64,000 nucleotides of DNA from Paraburkholderia sp. C35 (GTDB lineage Bacteria > Pseudomonadota > Gammaproteobacteria > Burkholderiales > Burkholderiaceae), in contig NZ_QBUY01000030.1 in NCBI RefSeq assembly GCF_003121405.1, forward strand, positions 1 to 64,000, read 5' to 3'. A program made the position numbers and the translations under genes. Below the pieces are notes generated by a model, which worked only from the letters and a program-made list of their open reading frames with translations, was not told the DNA's origin and did not search any database. This document shows, piece by piece, positions 42,852-52,100 of the stretch (position 1 is the stretch's first letter; each line of letters begins with the position of its first letter).

Positions 42852-43184
42852 CTATTCAAGCCACTTGCGCACGTCTTTTTCCCAGTCGGGGTCGCCGCAG
42901 CCTTTCGGGTTCTCAGGTCCGAGCACGGTGATATAGCCCTTGCTCTTCATGCACGACTCGTAAGCGCGCACCTTCGTGCATTGCCCCGGCCCGGCGTTGC
43001 GCGACACCGTCTTGCACTGTGCGACGGTGCGGTCCATCGGGCCGAAGTCCAGGTCGCCCGCGTTGGTGGAGGTCGAGGCGTCCGCGCCTGTTAGCGAAAA
43101 TTCGACGGGACCGGTGTGAGTGCAGGCTGAGGTCAGCATCGCGAGCGAAGCCGCTGCGACAAGAACATGCGCACGCAAGATCAT
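42852..43184 (-). CDS. Small cysteine-containing lipoprotein
   Basis: A 110-residue protein with signal peptide and lipobox LTSAC (Cys21). The mature part has four further cysteines (AQCKTV, GQCTKV, ESCMKS, KGCGDP) that could pair, around a short helical region. AAGGAAAC lies upstream of the ATG. The family is not recognised. It sits 42 nt before yjbQ on the same strand side but is read separately. Confidence 0.65.
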   Translation of the reverse strand: MILRAHVLVAAASLAMLTSACTHTGPVEFSLTGADASTSTNAGDLDFGPMDRTVAQCKTVSRNAGPGQCTKVRAYESCMKSKGYITVLGPENPKGCGDPDWEKDVRKWLE

Positions 43185-43226
43185 GGTTCGTTTCCTTGTT
43201 GATGTTGTTGGCCGTCTGCTGGAAAG

Positions 43227-43646
43227 CTATTCGCCGATCAGATGCAGCACGATATCGCGCCCCTGCGGCCTTGCGCGATGCTCGAACAGATAAATCCCTT
43301 GCCATGTGCCGAGCACCATGCGGCCGTGCTCGACGGGTATCGATAACTGTACCTGCGTGAGTGCGGTGCGCAGATGCGCGGGCATATCGTCCGGACCTTC
43401 CGTGTCGTGCTCGTAGCGCGTCGGGTCTTCGGGCGCGAGCATGGCGAAGTGCCGTTCGATATCGCGTTGCACGGAAGAGTCCGCGTTCTCCTGAATCAGC
43501 AACGACGCCGACGTATGGCGGCAGAACACGGTGAGGATGCCTGTCTCGATCGACGTATCGTGCACGAAGGCCGCGACTTCGTGAGTGAACTCGGACAGGC
43601 CGCGGGCGCGCGCCCGCACGTTCAGATGGTGAATGGCCTGGCGCAT
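43227..43646 (-). CDS. yjbQ: YjbQ/UPF0047-family protein
   Basis: A 139-residue single-domain protein of the UPF0047 family with conserved FCRHTSASLLIQENAD, a central acidic YEHDTEGPDDMPAH segment and the C-terminal LGTWQGIYLFEHR stretch. E. coli YjbQ has thiamine-phosphate synthase side activity and a bound metal or phosphate site. Length is typical. The cellular role is not settled. Confidence 0.92.
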   Translation of the reverse strand: MRQAIHHLNVRARARGLSEFTHEVAAFVHDTSIETGILTVFCRHTSASLLIQENADSSVQRDIERHFAMLAPEDPTRYEHDTEGPDDMPAHLRTALTQVQLSIPVEHGRMVLGTWQGIYLFEHRARPQGRDIVLHLIGE

Positions 43647-43800
43647 GAATCGTTCTCCATTGTGCTGTGTGACATGCCGTGGATGCGTTGCGCCGAGTTT
43701 ACCGCGAGCCGCGCAGCGGATCGCATGATGCGAAAAGGTCTATGCTGGGACTACAGTGCCACGGGCGTCGTGGCAAAAACGCTGCAGGGAGACAACCAGC

Positions 43801-44067
43801 ATGGAACGCGACGAATTCATCGAGGCATTGAAGCGCGAAGGCTACGCCGAAATCGTGACCGTCACGCGCGACGCGCACGGCACGCTCGATCATCACACGC
43901 ATCCGTTCGAAGCGAAGGCGCTGATCCTGCATGGCGAACTGACGATACGCATCGGCGCCACGGATCACCTGTACATAACGGGCGATGTATTCCATCTGCA
44001 AGCGAATGTAAGCCATTCGGAACGCTTCGGGCCCGAAGGCGTTCAATATCTGGTCGGCCGCAAGTAG
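43801..44067 (+). CDS. Small cupin-domain protein
   Basis: An 88-residue single cupin. Metal-binding motif 1 is visible as HHTHPFEAKALILHGE (two His, Glu further on) and motif 2 as GDVFHLQANVSHSE. The start at 43801 is supported by GGAGA. The fold usually holds one metal; small cupins serve as isomerases, dioxygenases or sensors. The substrate is unknown. It is followed by the SDR gene. Confidence 0.82.
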   Translation: MERDEFIEALKREGYAEIVTVTRDAHGTLDHHTHPFEAKALILHGELTIRIGATDHLYITGDVFHLQANVSHSERFGPEGVQYLVGRK

Positions 44068-44187
44068 CCGCGACGGAGGCGGGCAAAGCGCCTGCACGCT
44101 TCGCATCGAGCCGTTACTATTTTCGATGCGTTGGCATCTATCGTGCCGATGTCTTGTCGCTCATATTCACCATCGAGGAGGTTCTGA

Positions 44188-45051
44188 ATGCCTACGTCCA
44201 CGACGCCCGTCTGGTTTATCACTGGCTGCTCAACCGGCTTTGGCAAGGAACTCGCTCTTGCGGTGCTCGCGCGCGGCTGGCGCTGCGTGGCGACGGCGCG
44301 GGACGCCGCGTCGCTGGCCGGGCTGGCCGAGCCGGGCAGCGACGCCGACGCCCGCCTGGCGCGCGTGCAGCTCGACGTGACCGATGCCGCGCAGATCGCC
44401 GCCGCTGTCGACACCGCGCAGCAGCGCTTCGGCGCAATCGACGTGCTGGTCAACAATGCGGGCTATGGTTATCAATCGTCGGTCGAGGAAGGCGAGGAAG
44501 CGGAGATCCGCGCGCAGTTCGACGCGAACGTGTTCGGCCTGTTCGCGATGACGCGCGCCGTGCTGCCGGGCATGCGTGCGCGGCGCAAGGGGCATGTGGT
44601 GAACATTACGTCGGTGGCAGGGCTGGCGGGCTTTCCTGGCTCGGGTTACTACGCGGCGAGCAAGCACGCAGTGGAAGGCTGGTCCGATTCGCTCGCGACG
44701 GAAGCCGGGCCGCTCGGCATCCACGTGACCTGCGTCGAGCCTGGCCCGTTCCGCACCGACTGGGCGGGACGCTCGTTGAAGCAGACGCCCAACCGTATCG
44801 CCGATTACGCGGAGACGGCGGGCAAGCGCATGCAGACCACGGCGCAATACAGCGGCCATCAGCCAGGCGACCCTGTGCGCGCCGCGCAGGCCATGATCCG
44901 CCTCACGGAAGCCGACAACCCGCCGCGCCATCTCGTGCTCGGCGCATTCGGCGTCGATGCGGTGTCGAAGCGTCTGCATGCCACGCTCGCCGATATCGAC
45001 GCGTGGCGCGAGACGAGTCTCGGTGCGGATTTTCCTGACGCTTCGCGATAG
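44188..45051 (+). CDS. Short-chain dehydrogenase/reductase
   Basis: A 287-residue classical SDR. The nucleotide-binding Gly motif TGCSTGFG is at residues 12-19, NNAG near residue 89, Ser in NITSVAGLAG, and the catalytic Tyr-x3-Lys in YYAASK. An acidic/basic pattern after strand 2 (ATARD) suggests NADP(H). GAGGAGG precedes the ATG. The substrate cannot be deduced. Confidence 0.92.
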   Translation: MPTSTTPVWFITGCSTGFGKELALAVLARGWRCVATARDAASLAGLAEPGSDADARLARVQLDVTDAAQIAAAVDTAQQRFGAIDVLVNNAGYGYQSSVEEGEEAEIRAQFDANVFGLFAMTRAVLPGMRARRKGHVVNITSVAGLAGFPGSGYYAASKHAVEGWSDSLATEAGPLGIHVTCVEPGPFRTDWAGRSLKQTPNRIADYAETAGKRMQTTAQYSGHQPGDPVRAAQAMIRLTEADNPPRHLVLGAFGVDAVSKRLHATLADIDAWRETSLGADFPDASR

Positions 45052-45085
45052 CGAGCGCTAACCTTCGCGTGGGCGACGACTGGTT

Positions 45086-45760
45086 TTACGCGGGCCGCGC
45101 GGCGTCGGGATAGTATTGCGGCGCTTCGCGGCGATCGAACATGCCGTAATCGCGCACCACACGCACGCTGCGCAGTCGCGCGCCTGCTGGAAAGGCCAAG
45201 GCGCTCGCGAAGGCACTGGCGGCCTGTACGTCGCGCCACGCGGTCAGCAGGATGATGTCGCCCGGCGTCAGCACCGCGTCGAACACGTCCCACGCTGCGA
45301 GGCCCGCGGCGTCTTCGCGCAAGCCCAGGAAGCTCGCGACGCCGCATGCCCCCGCCTGTTTTACCCACTCCGCGTCACGCCGAGCATCGATCAGTACGAT
45401 GGTGGTCGCATCGCCTGTTTCGGTTTCGTCGAGTCGTTGCTCGTGCAACGTGTGTCCGGCGGGCAGCCGCGTGTCGTGTGTGATCTGGCCGACGCGCAGC
45501 CGGTAATCGCTGAAGGTCTGCGTGCGGCCTTTTTCCTGCACGCCGTGATGCATCGCCTGCGTGCGCCATCGCACCAGCGCTTTCTCGTCGCGCCAGCCGG
45601 ACAGCGATAGCAGCACGCCTTCGCGCGTGAGACTGGCATAGCGGACGTTATCGACGAAGCCGTCGATCTGTTCCAGCTCCGGCTTCAGCATTTTCGCGTA
45701 GCCGAGATACGTGTCCCATCGGTCCGCACGTGGCTGCACTTCGAACAGCACTGAAAACAT
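45086..45760 (-). CDS. Antibiotic biosynthesis monooxygenase-like (ABM) protein
   Basis: A 224-residue protein. Residues 1-105 form a ferredoxin-like ABM domain (FEVQPRADRWDTYLGYAKML, LSLSGWRDEKALVRWR). The second half (about 115-205) shows a related beta-alpha pattern (IILLTAWRDVQAASAFASAL), so this may be a tandem ABM protein. AGGAG lies upstream of the ATG. These domains act as cofactor-free oxygenases or as stress-related dimers. It precedes the end of the RidA gene by 32 nt on the same strand and may be co-transcribed with it. Confidence 0.75.
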   Translation of the reverse strand: MFSVLFEVQPRADRWDTYLGYAKMLKPELEQIDGFVDNVRYASLTREGVLLSLSGWRDEKALVRWRTQAMHHGVQEKGRTQTFSDYRLRVGQITHDTRLPAGHTLHEQRLDETETGDATTIVLIDARRDAEWVKQAGACGVASFLGLREDAAGLAAWDVFDAVLTPGDIILLTAWRDVQAASAFASALAFPAGARLRSVRVVRDYGMFDRREAPQYYPDAARPA

Positions 45761-45792
45761 CGTGTTCTCCTGTTCAGACGCGCTAAACGCGC

Positions 45793-46185
45793 TCAGACGG
45801 CTGCGATGCAGTCGATCTCGATGTCGAACCGCCCCGGCCATGCAGGCACGCACACAAAGATGCGCGCGGGCGGATCCTTTGGAAAATAGCGCGCGTAAAT
45901 CGCGTTGACGGCGGCGAACTGCTCGACCGACGTGCAATACACGTTGCACTTGAGCACGTTGTCGAGCGAGGAGCCGGCCGTTTCGACGCAGAGCTTGAGT
46001 TGCTCGAGGACCAGTTCGGTCTGGCGTTCGAGCGGCACATCGGCCACTTCACCTGTTTCGGGATCGAAAGGCGGCAGGCCCGACACGTAGATCGTGTCGC
46101 CATGCCGCGTGACGACGGACGTCGGCGCCTTCCAGCGTTCCAGCCAGCCCGACAGCGGTTCCACCCTGATGATTTCACGTTTCAT
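45793..46185 (-). CDS. RidA/YjgF-family protein
   Basis: A 130-residue RidA-family protein (IYVSGLPPFDPETGEVAD, LDNVLKCNVYCTS, and the Arg of PARIFVCVPAWP in the usual position for substrate carboxylate binding). RidA enzymes hydrolyse reactive enamines and imines released by PLP enzymes. Family subgroups without deaminase activity also occur. The start follows GAGGAG. It lies upstream of the ABM gene in the same direction. Confidence 0.88.
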   Translation of the reverse strand: MKREIIRVEPLSGWLERWKAPTSVVTRHGDTIYVSGLPPFDPETGEVADVPLERQTELVLEQLKLCVETAGSSLDNVLKCNVYCTSVEQFAAVNAIYARYFPKDPPARIFVCVPAWPGRFDIEIDCIAAV

Positions 46186-46386
46186 TGCTGTGCACTCTCC
46201 TCGCATGATCTGGCTGCCATCGTAGCGCCGCGGGCTGCGCCGACGTTTCAGGCTGACACGAAATGACGGGTGCGATTGCGCAAAAGCGCTGCTCATTTTC
46301 CACTCATTCTGCGAGCTTACGATGCATACATCGAAAGAACGCAGCGCACCCGCCAACGCGGCGCGCTGCTTACAGAGGGGAACACC

Positions 46387-46863
46387 ATGAACAAGTCATT
46401 CGTAACAGCATGTGCTTCGGCACTCGTCGTCTCGCTCGCACTGAGCGGCTGCGCAACCTTCGACGGCTCACCCAACGTCTACAGCGCATCGCAGGCGCAG
46501 CGTGAGGAAAGCGTCCGTTTCGGCACCGTCGAAAGCGTGCGTCCCGTCACCATCGATACCAGCAACGGCCAGCCCGGCTTTCTCGGCGCGTTGGGTGGCG
46601 GCGCGATTGGCGGCATTGCCGGCAGCGCGATCGGCGGCGGACGCGGCTCGATCCTGACGGGCATCATCGGCGGCATTGCGGGCGCTGTGGCGGGCAACGA
46701 GGTGCAGAACCACTTCGAGAAGAAGCAGGGCGTGGAAATCACCGTGCGCCTGGACGATGGCTCGCTGCGCGCCATCACCCAAAGCACCGACGGTCCGATG
46801 TTCTACGCAGGCCAACGCGTGCGGTTGCTGTCGGATGTCGGCGTGACCCGCGTGACGCTGTAA
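46387..46863 (+). CDS. Glycine-zipper outer membrane lipoprotein (SlyB-like)
   Basis: A 158-residue lipoprotein (lipobox ALSGC) with a glycine-zipper 2TM segment (about residues 58-105: ALGGGAIGGIAGSAIGGGRG) and a C-terminal small beta domain (VEITVRLDDGSLRAI...). This is the SlyB/Pcp layout, linked to outer membrane integrity and PhoPQ-type responses in enterics. GAGGGG lies upstream of the ATG. Confidence 0.9.
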   Translation: MNKSFVTACASALVVSLALSGCATFDGSPNVYSASQAQREESVRFGTVESVRPVTIDTSNGQPGFLGALGGGAIGGIAGSAIGGGRGSILTGIIGGIAGAVAGNEVQNHFEKKQGVEITVRLDDGSLRAITQSTDGPMFYAGQRVRLLSDVGVTRVTL

Positions 46864-46934
46864 GCGCTGGTACGGCAACGAGCGGCAACGGGCAGCACAC
46901 GCCGCAACCCGGCAAGCAAACGAAGGAGACCATC

Positions 46935-47345
46935 ATGTTCATGCGCGATGACGTGATCTACGAGTTTCATCACATCGGCATCCCGACCAGCGAAGTGCGC
47001 GAAGGCGAGCGCTACAGCCCGCAGTACCGGATGTACACGAGCGACAGCGACTGCAAGCTCGCACGCATCCAGTATCACCGCTTCGAAGCCGACAGCCCGC
47101 TGCACGAACTGATGCGTCGCATGCCGCATCTGGCGTTCAAGGTCGACGATCTCGAGCGGGCCATCGACGGCAAGGAGGTCGTGCTCGGCCCCTACGAACC
47201 GATCGACGGCTTCCGCGTGGCGGCGATCATCGATGGCGGCATGCCGGTGGAACTGATCCAGACCGTGCTCGACGATGAAGAAATCTGGAGCCGCGCGGTG
47301 ACGGGCCGGCACGCGCGGCTGTACTGCGCACAGTACGAGGCTTGA
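46935..47345 (+). CDS. VOC-superfamily (glyoxalase-like) protein
   Basis: A 136-residue vicinal-oxygen-chelate domain. Metal-ligand candidates are His13 (YEFHHIGIP), His59-region (MPHLAFKVDDLE) and Glu near the C-terminus (PVELIQ). AAGGAGA precedes the ATG. Function within the superfamily (isomerase, dioxygenase, resistance) cannot be told. It converges with the allophanate hydrolase gene at 1 nt distance. Confidence 0.8.
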   Translation: MFMRDDVIYEFHHIGIPTSEVREGERYSPQYRMYTSDSDCKLARIQYHRFEADSPLHELMRRMPHLAFKVDDLERAIDGKEVVLGPYEPIDGFRVAAIIDGGMPVELIQTVLDDEEIWSRAVTGRHARLYCAQYEA

Positions 47346-47346
47346 A

Positions 47347-49149
47347 CTACGCGGCGCGTTGCACCCACGCGCGCCAGCCGCCGTATGGCGTGATGTCGGT
47401 GGCGCCTTCGATGCCGTATGCCTCGCAGACAAAGCCCGTTTCCCAGCTGCCGTCCGCCAGTTCGACTTTGCCCAATGCAAGCGGCGCAGGAATGGCGGCG
47501 AGAAACGAGCCTGCTTCGCTCGCAGGCATGTCCCACACTTCGACTTCGATTGCCGTGCCGTTCGCGCTGTCGCGCATCATGCCCGGCCGTTGTGTCGAGC
47601 CGCCCGACGCGAGCGCATACAGTCGATAACGCGGCGCGCTCGTGGTCCTGCCGACAAGCGTTGCACCTCGCGCGGTCAACTGCCCGTTCAGCGGCAACCC
47701 TTCGAGATGCGCCCCGCACACCACCAGCTTCATGCGGTCGTGACGGGCCGCATTGGAAGGCACGTTCGCATCCTGCTGCGCGCCGCCGATCGGCGGCACG
47801 GCGAGCTTGCGATGCAGCGCATCGGCGACGCTCAGCAGATACTGATCGGTGAATGCGCGGCCGAACAGCGTCACGCCCCACGGCAGGCCGTTGCGCATAA
47901 AACCGGCAGGCGTGGCGACGGCCGCGTAATCGAGCAGGTTCATGAAGTTCGTGTAATGCCCCAGCAGCGAATTCGCGCCGACAGGATCGCGTTCGAGTTC
48001 GTCGAGCGTCACTGCACGCGGAATGGACGGCGTCAGCACGCAATCGAGTCCGGCGAGCACGGCATCGCAGCGCTGCTTCAGCGCCTGCAGTTTGTACTGC
48101 GCGCGGAAGGCATCGACGGCGGTGGTGCCGGGCGCTTTCGCGAGCACATCGCGAATCACGGGCAGCACGGCGTCCGGCTGCGATTCCATCAACGCGCCCG
48201 TCACGCTGTAGCGCTCGGCGACCCACGGTCCTTCGTAGAGCAGATGCGCGGCCTCGATGAATGGCGCGAAGTCGATCTCGACCGCTTCGCCGCCGATCGC
48301 TTCGAGCGCTGCACGGGCCTGCGCGAACAGTGCAGGGCTTTCTTCGCAGCCCGCATATTCGAGCTGACGCGGCACGCCGAAACGAAAATGCTTCACGGCG
48401 CCGAAGGCCGTTACGTCGTTCCATTGCGGATTGGCGCGGCTGTAGGCATCGGCGGGATCGTGGCGCGCGGTGAGCGCGAGCAGTTCGCTCGCCTCGCTGG
48501 CTGTCGCGGTGAAGTAGGTCACGCAGTCGAGCGTGCGGCACGCAGGCACGACGCCCGCTGTCGATAGCAAGCCCTTCGTGCCTTTCGTGCCGACGAGATT
48601 GTTCAGTGCCGCAGGCACGCGGCCCGAACCCGCCGTGTCGGTGCCAAGCGAGAAGCTCGCGACGCCGAGCGCGACGGCGAGCGACGACCCCGCACTCGAC
48701 CCACCCGAAGGATACGCAGCGTGCACGCTGTTGCGGCACTTGCCATAGGGCGAGCGCGTGCCGTTCAGACCAGTGGCGAACTGGTCGAGATTGGTCTTGC
48801 CGACCGGCACCGCACCGAGCGCGATCAGCTGCGCGACGAGTGTTGCGGTTTCGTCAGGCGTGTATGCAAAGGCCGGGCAGGCGGCCGTGGTCGGAATGCC
48901 CGCGAGATCGATGTTGTCCTTCAGCGCGAATGGCACGCCATAGAGCGGCAGCGATTGCGCGTCGCGTTCGTCCAGTGCGGCGAGATAAGGCTCGATTTCA
49001 GCGTCGGACAGCAGATGAATGAACAGATGAAAGTCCGGGTTCAGCGCGGCGGCGCGCTTGCGCAACGCGCCGATCAGTTCGCGCGGGGTCGTGCGGCCTG
49101 CACGGTACGCGGCGCGTACGGCAGGAAGACGCAGATCGAATGAATCCAT
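47347..49149 (-). CDS. atzF: Allophanate hydrolase
   Basis: A 600-residue amidase-signature enzyme that splits allophanate to ammonium and CO2. The Ser-cisSer-Lys triad is visible: Lys in FALKDNIDLAG, cis-Ser in YPSGGSSAGSS and nucleophile Ser in GTDTAGSGRVPAA. A C-terminal domain (about residues 470-600, VCGAHLEGLPLNGQL) is the allophanate-specific addition. It is the last gene of the guanidine operon and 38 nt after the carboxylase gene. In this pathway it works on the product of the carboxylase and deiminase. Confidence 0.94.
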   Translation of the reverse strand: MDSFDLRLPAVRAAYRAGRTTPRELIGALRKRAAALNPDFHLFIHLLSDAEIEPYLAALDERDAQSLPLYGVPFALKDNIDLAGIPTTAACPAFAYTPDETATLVAQLIALGAVPVGKTNLDQFATGLNGTRSPYGKCRNSVHAAYPSGGSSAGSSLAVALGVASFSLGTDTAGSGRVPAALNNLVGTKGTKGLLSTAGVVPACRTLDCVTYFTATASEASELLALTARHDPADAYSRANPQWNDVTAFGAVKHFRFGVPRQLEYAGCEESPALFAQARAALEAIGGEAVEIDFAPFIEAAHLLYEGPWVAERYSVTGALMESQPDAVLPVIRDVLAKAPGTTAVDAFRAQYKLQALKQRCDAVLAGLDCVLTPSIPRAVTLDELERDPVGANSLLGHYTNFMNLLDYAAVATPAGFMRNGLPWGVTLFGRAFTDQYLLSVADALHRKLAVPPIGGAQQDANVPSNAARHDRMKLVVCGAHLEGLPLNGQLTARGATLVGRTTSAPRYRLYALASGGSTQRPGMMRDSANGTAIEVEVWDMPASEAGSFLAAIPAPLALGKVELADGSWETGFVCEAYGIEGATDITPYGGWRAWVQRAA

Positions 49150-49187
49150 GTTCGATGATTCCTTGAATGCGTTGTTTGAAGCGCGCG

Positions 49188-52100
49188 TCACGCGTGCTGT
49201 TCGATCACGACGACGCGCTGCCCCGCGCGAACGGGCGAACCGGGCGCAACGTGAATCTCGCCGACGGTGCCCGCGCAAGGCGCGATCACGGAGATCTCCA
49301 TCTTCATCGATTCGATCACGAGCAGCACGTCGCCGGCTTCGACGCTTGCGCCGGGTTCGACGCGCACCTGCCACAGATTACCCGCGATCTCGCTATCGAC
49401 GGCGATCTGGCCTTCCGTGAGCGGCGCGATATCGGCCTCTGCGGCGACGGGCGGCTCCAGCGTTTCTTCGTTGCTGCCTGCTTCATGCCAGCGCTGGCGC
49501 TCTGCCTGAAACGCCGCTTGCTGGCGCGTGCGGAACTGCGCGATGTCGTCCGACTCGCGTTCGAGAAACGCCTGATAGTCAGCCAGCGACAACTCCGTCT
49601 CTTCGATCTTCAACGGATAACGTCCGAGCGGAAACGCTTCGCGGATACGCAGCAGTTCGTCGGCGGAGACTTCGTAAAAGCGGATCTGATCGAAAAAGCG
49701 CAACAGATAAGGACGCCCCGCGAAGTCCGCGACATCGCGATAGCGATTCCACATCTGCAGCGTGCGTCCGACGAACTGATAGCCGCCGGGACCTTCCATG
49801 CCATACACGCACAGATACGCGCCGCCGATGCCGACCGAGTTCTCCGCTGTCCATGTGCGCGCCGGGTTGTACTTGGTCGTCACCAGCCGATGACGCGGAT
49901 CGAGCGGCGTCGCGACGGGTGCGCCCAGATAGACATCGCCGAGTCCCATCACCAGATAGCTGGCATCGAAGACGACACGTTTTACAGCGTTGATCGAATC
50001 GAGGTCGTTGATGCGGCGGATAAACTCCAGATTGCTCGGGCACCACGGCGCGTCCTTGCGCACGGTGGTCATGTACTTGTCGATAGCAAGCTGGCACGCA
50101 GGATCGTCCCACGATAGCGGCAGATGCACGATACGCGACGGCGCGCGCAAGTCCTTTTGCAGCAGCACGCGTTGCCATGTTTCGGCAACGTGATCGAGCA
50201 GTGTGGCAAGCGGCAATTGCTCGGGCTGATAGTGAACCTGCAGCGAACGGATGCCCGGCGTCAGATCGATCACGCCTGGCAACTGCAGCGCTTCGAGCGA
50301 TTGCATCAGCGCGTGGCCGCGAAAGCGCAGCACGAGATCGAGTTCGGGCGGGCCGATTTCGAGCAGCAGATGCGTGTCACCGGAAAGACGCGCGACGAGT
50401 TGCTCGTGGCCTTCGCCGACATGCAGCACGATGGGCGACTGCAGGTGCTTATCTGGCTTCGATGTATTCGCGACATTCGCAGCGTTCGCAGCATTCGCAG
50501 CAGTGAGCGATGCCACCTCTTCGGCGCGCGCAAGCGCCGCTGCGCGTGCCGTCGCGATATCGACTGGCGCGAAGCGCACCTTGTCGCCGGCCTTCAACTG
50601 ACCGATCTGCCACAGGTCCGCTTCGATGACCGTCACAGGACACACGAAGCCGCCAAGGCTCGGACCATCCGGGCCGAGAATCACAGGCATGTCGCCCGTG
50701 AAATCGATTGCGCCGACGGCATATGGATTGTCGTGAATGTTCGACGGATGCAGGCCCGCTTCGCCGCCATCAGCGCGCGTCCACTCGGGTTTGGGACCGA
50801 TCAGGCGCACACCGGTGCGGCTCGAATTGAAGTGGATTTCCCAGTCGGTATCGAGAAACTGCTCGATATAGCGTGCGCTGAAGTATTCGGGCGCGCCATG
50901 CGGGCCGTAGATCACGCGCAGCACGCGCACGTCGTCCAACCGATGCGCGAGCGAGGCAGGCAATGCAGCCCCTGCCTCGCGATCGGTCAACGCATGCAGA
51001 TGCAGCACGTCGCCGGCACGCAGCGCGCGCCCGCCGTGGCCGCCGAACTGGCCGAGCGTGAACGTGCTGCGACTGCCGAGATAGTGCGCAACGTCGAGGC
51101 CACCGCGCACGCACAGATAGGCGCGCGCGCCTGCGCCGCGTATCGTGCCGAGTGCGAGCGTCGAGCCTGCCGGTACGAACAATGTCGTGTTCATCGGCTG
51201 AGGGATGTCGTCGAGCATTACGGGCAGCGTCGCGCCCGTCACGGTGACGACAGCATCGGTATTGAAGCGCAGCGTGGGCCCGCTCATCGTGATTTCGAGG
51301 GCGGCTGCCTGTGCGTCGTTGCCGAGCAGACGATTGCCCAACCGCAGCGCGCGGTCGTCCATCGGGCCTGAAGGCGGCACGCCGACGGCCCAATAGCCCG
51401 GACGGCCCGGATAGTCCTGCACAGTCGTCTGCGTGCCGCCGCTGATCACTTCGAATGTCGATGCGCGATATCGCAGGCCTTCGAGGCAACGCGTCCACGG
51501 ATGGCCGCTGGCGAACGGCGCATCGGCAAGAATCTGCCGCAGATAATCGCGGTTCGTTTCGACGCCGTAGATGCGTGAGGCTGCGAGCGCGGCGTCGAGC
51601 GCTGCTCGTGCTGCATCGCGAGTCGGTTGCCAAGCGATCAGTTTCGCGAGCATCGGATCGAACCAAGGTGGCACTTCGCAACCCGCTTCGATCCACGTGT
51701 CGATGCGCAATGCGCGGCCGTCGGCAGAAGGGAACGACACATCGGTCAACAGCCCCGGACAGGGCTTGAAATCGCGGCCCGGATCTTCTGCATAGAGACG
51801 TGCCTGGATCGCATGCCCTTGCGGTTTCAGATCGCGCGACAACACATCGAGCGGCGCGAGCGTGCCTGCAGCAAGCTCGATCATCCAGCGTACGAGGTCG
51901 ACGCCCCACACCTGTTCCGTTACGCCGTGCTCGACCTGCAAGCGCGTGTTGACTTCGAGAAAGTAGAAACGTGCGGCGTCGCTGTCATAGACGAATTCGA
52001 CCGTACCTGCCGACCGATACGAGACCGCTTGCGCAAGGCGAATCGCCGCATCGCACAGCGCGGCCTCGACGCCATCAGGCAGATTCGGCGCAGGCGTTTC

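Noticed and set aside
47192..48739. A second long frame overlapping the allophanate hydrolase gene on the same strand
   Set aside because: Different frame of the same DNA with Arg-rich composition; the amidase frame contains the catalytic triad.
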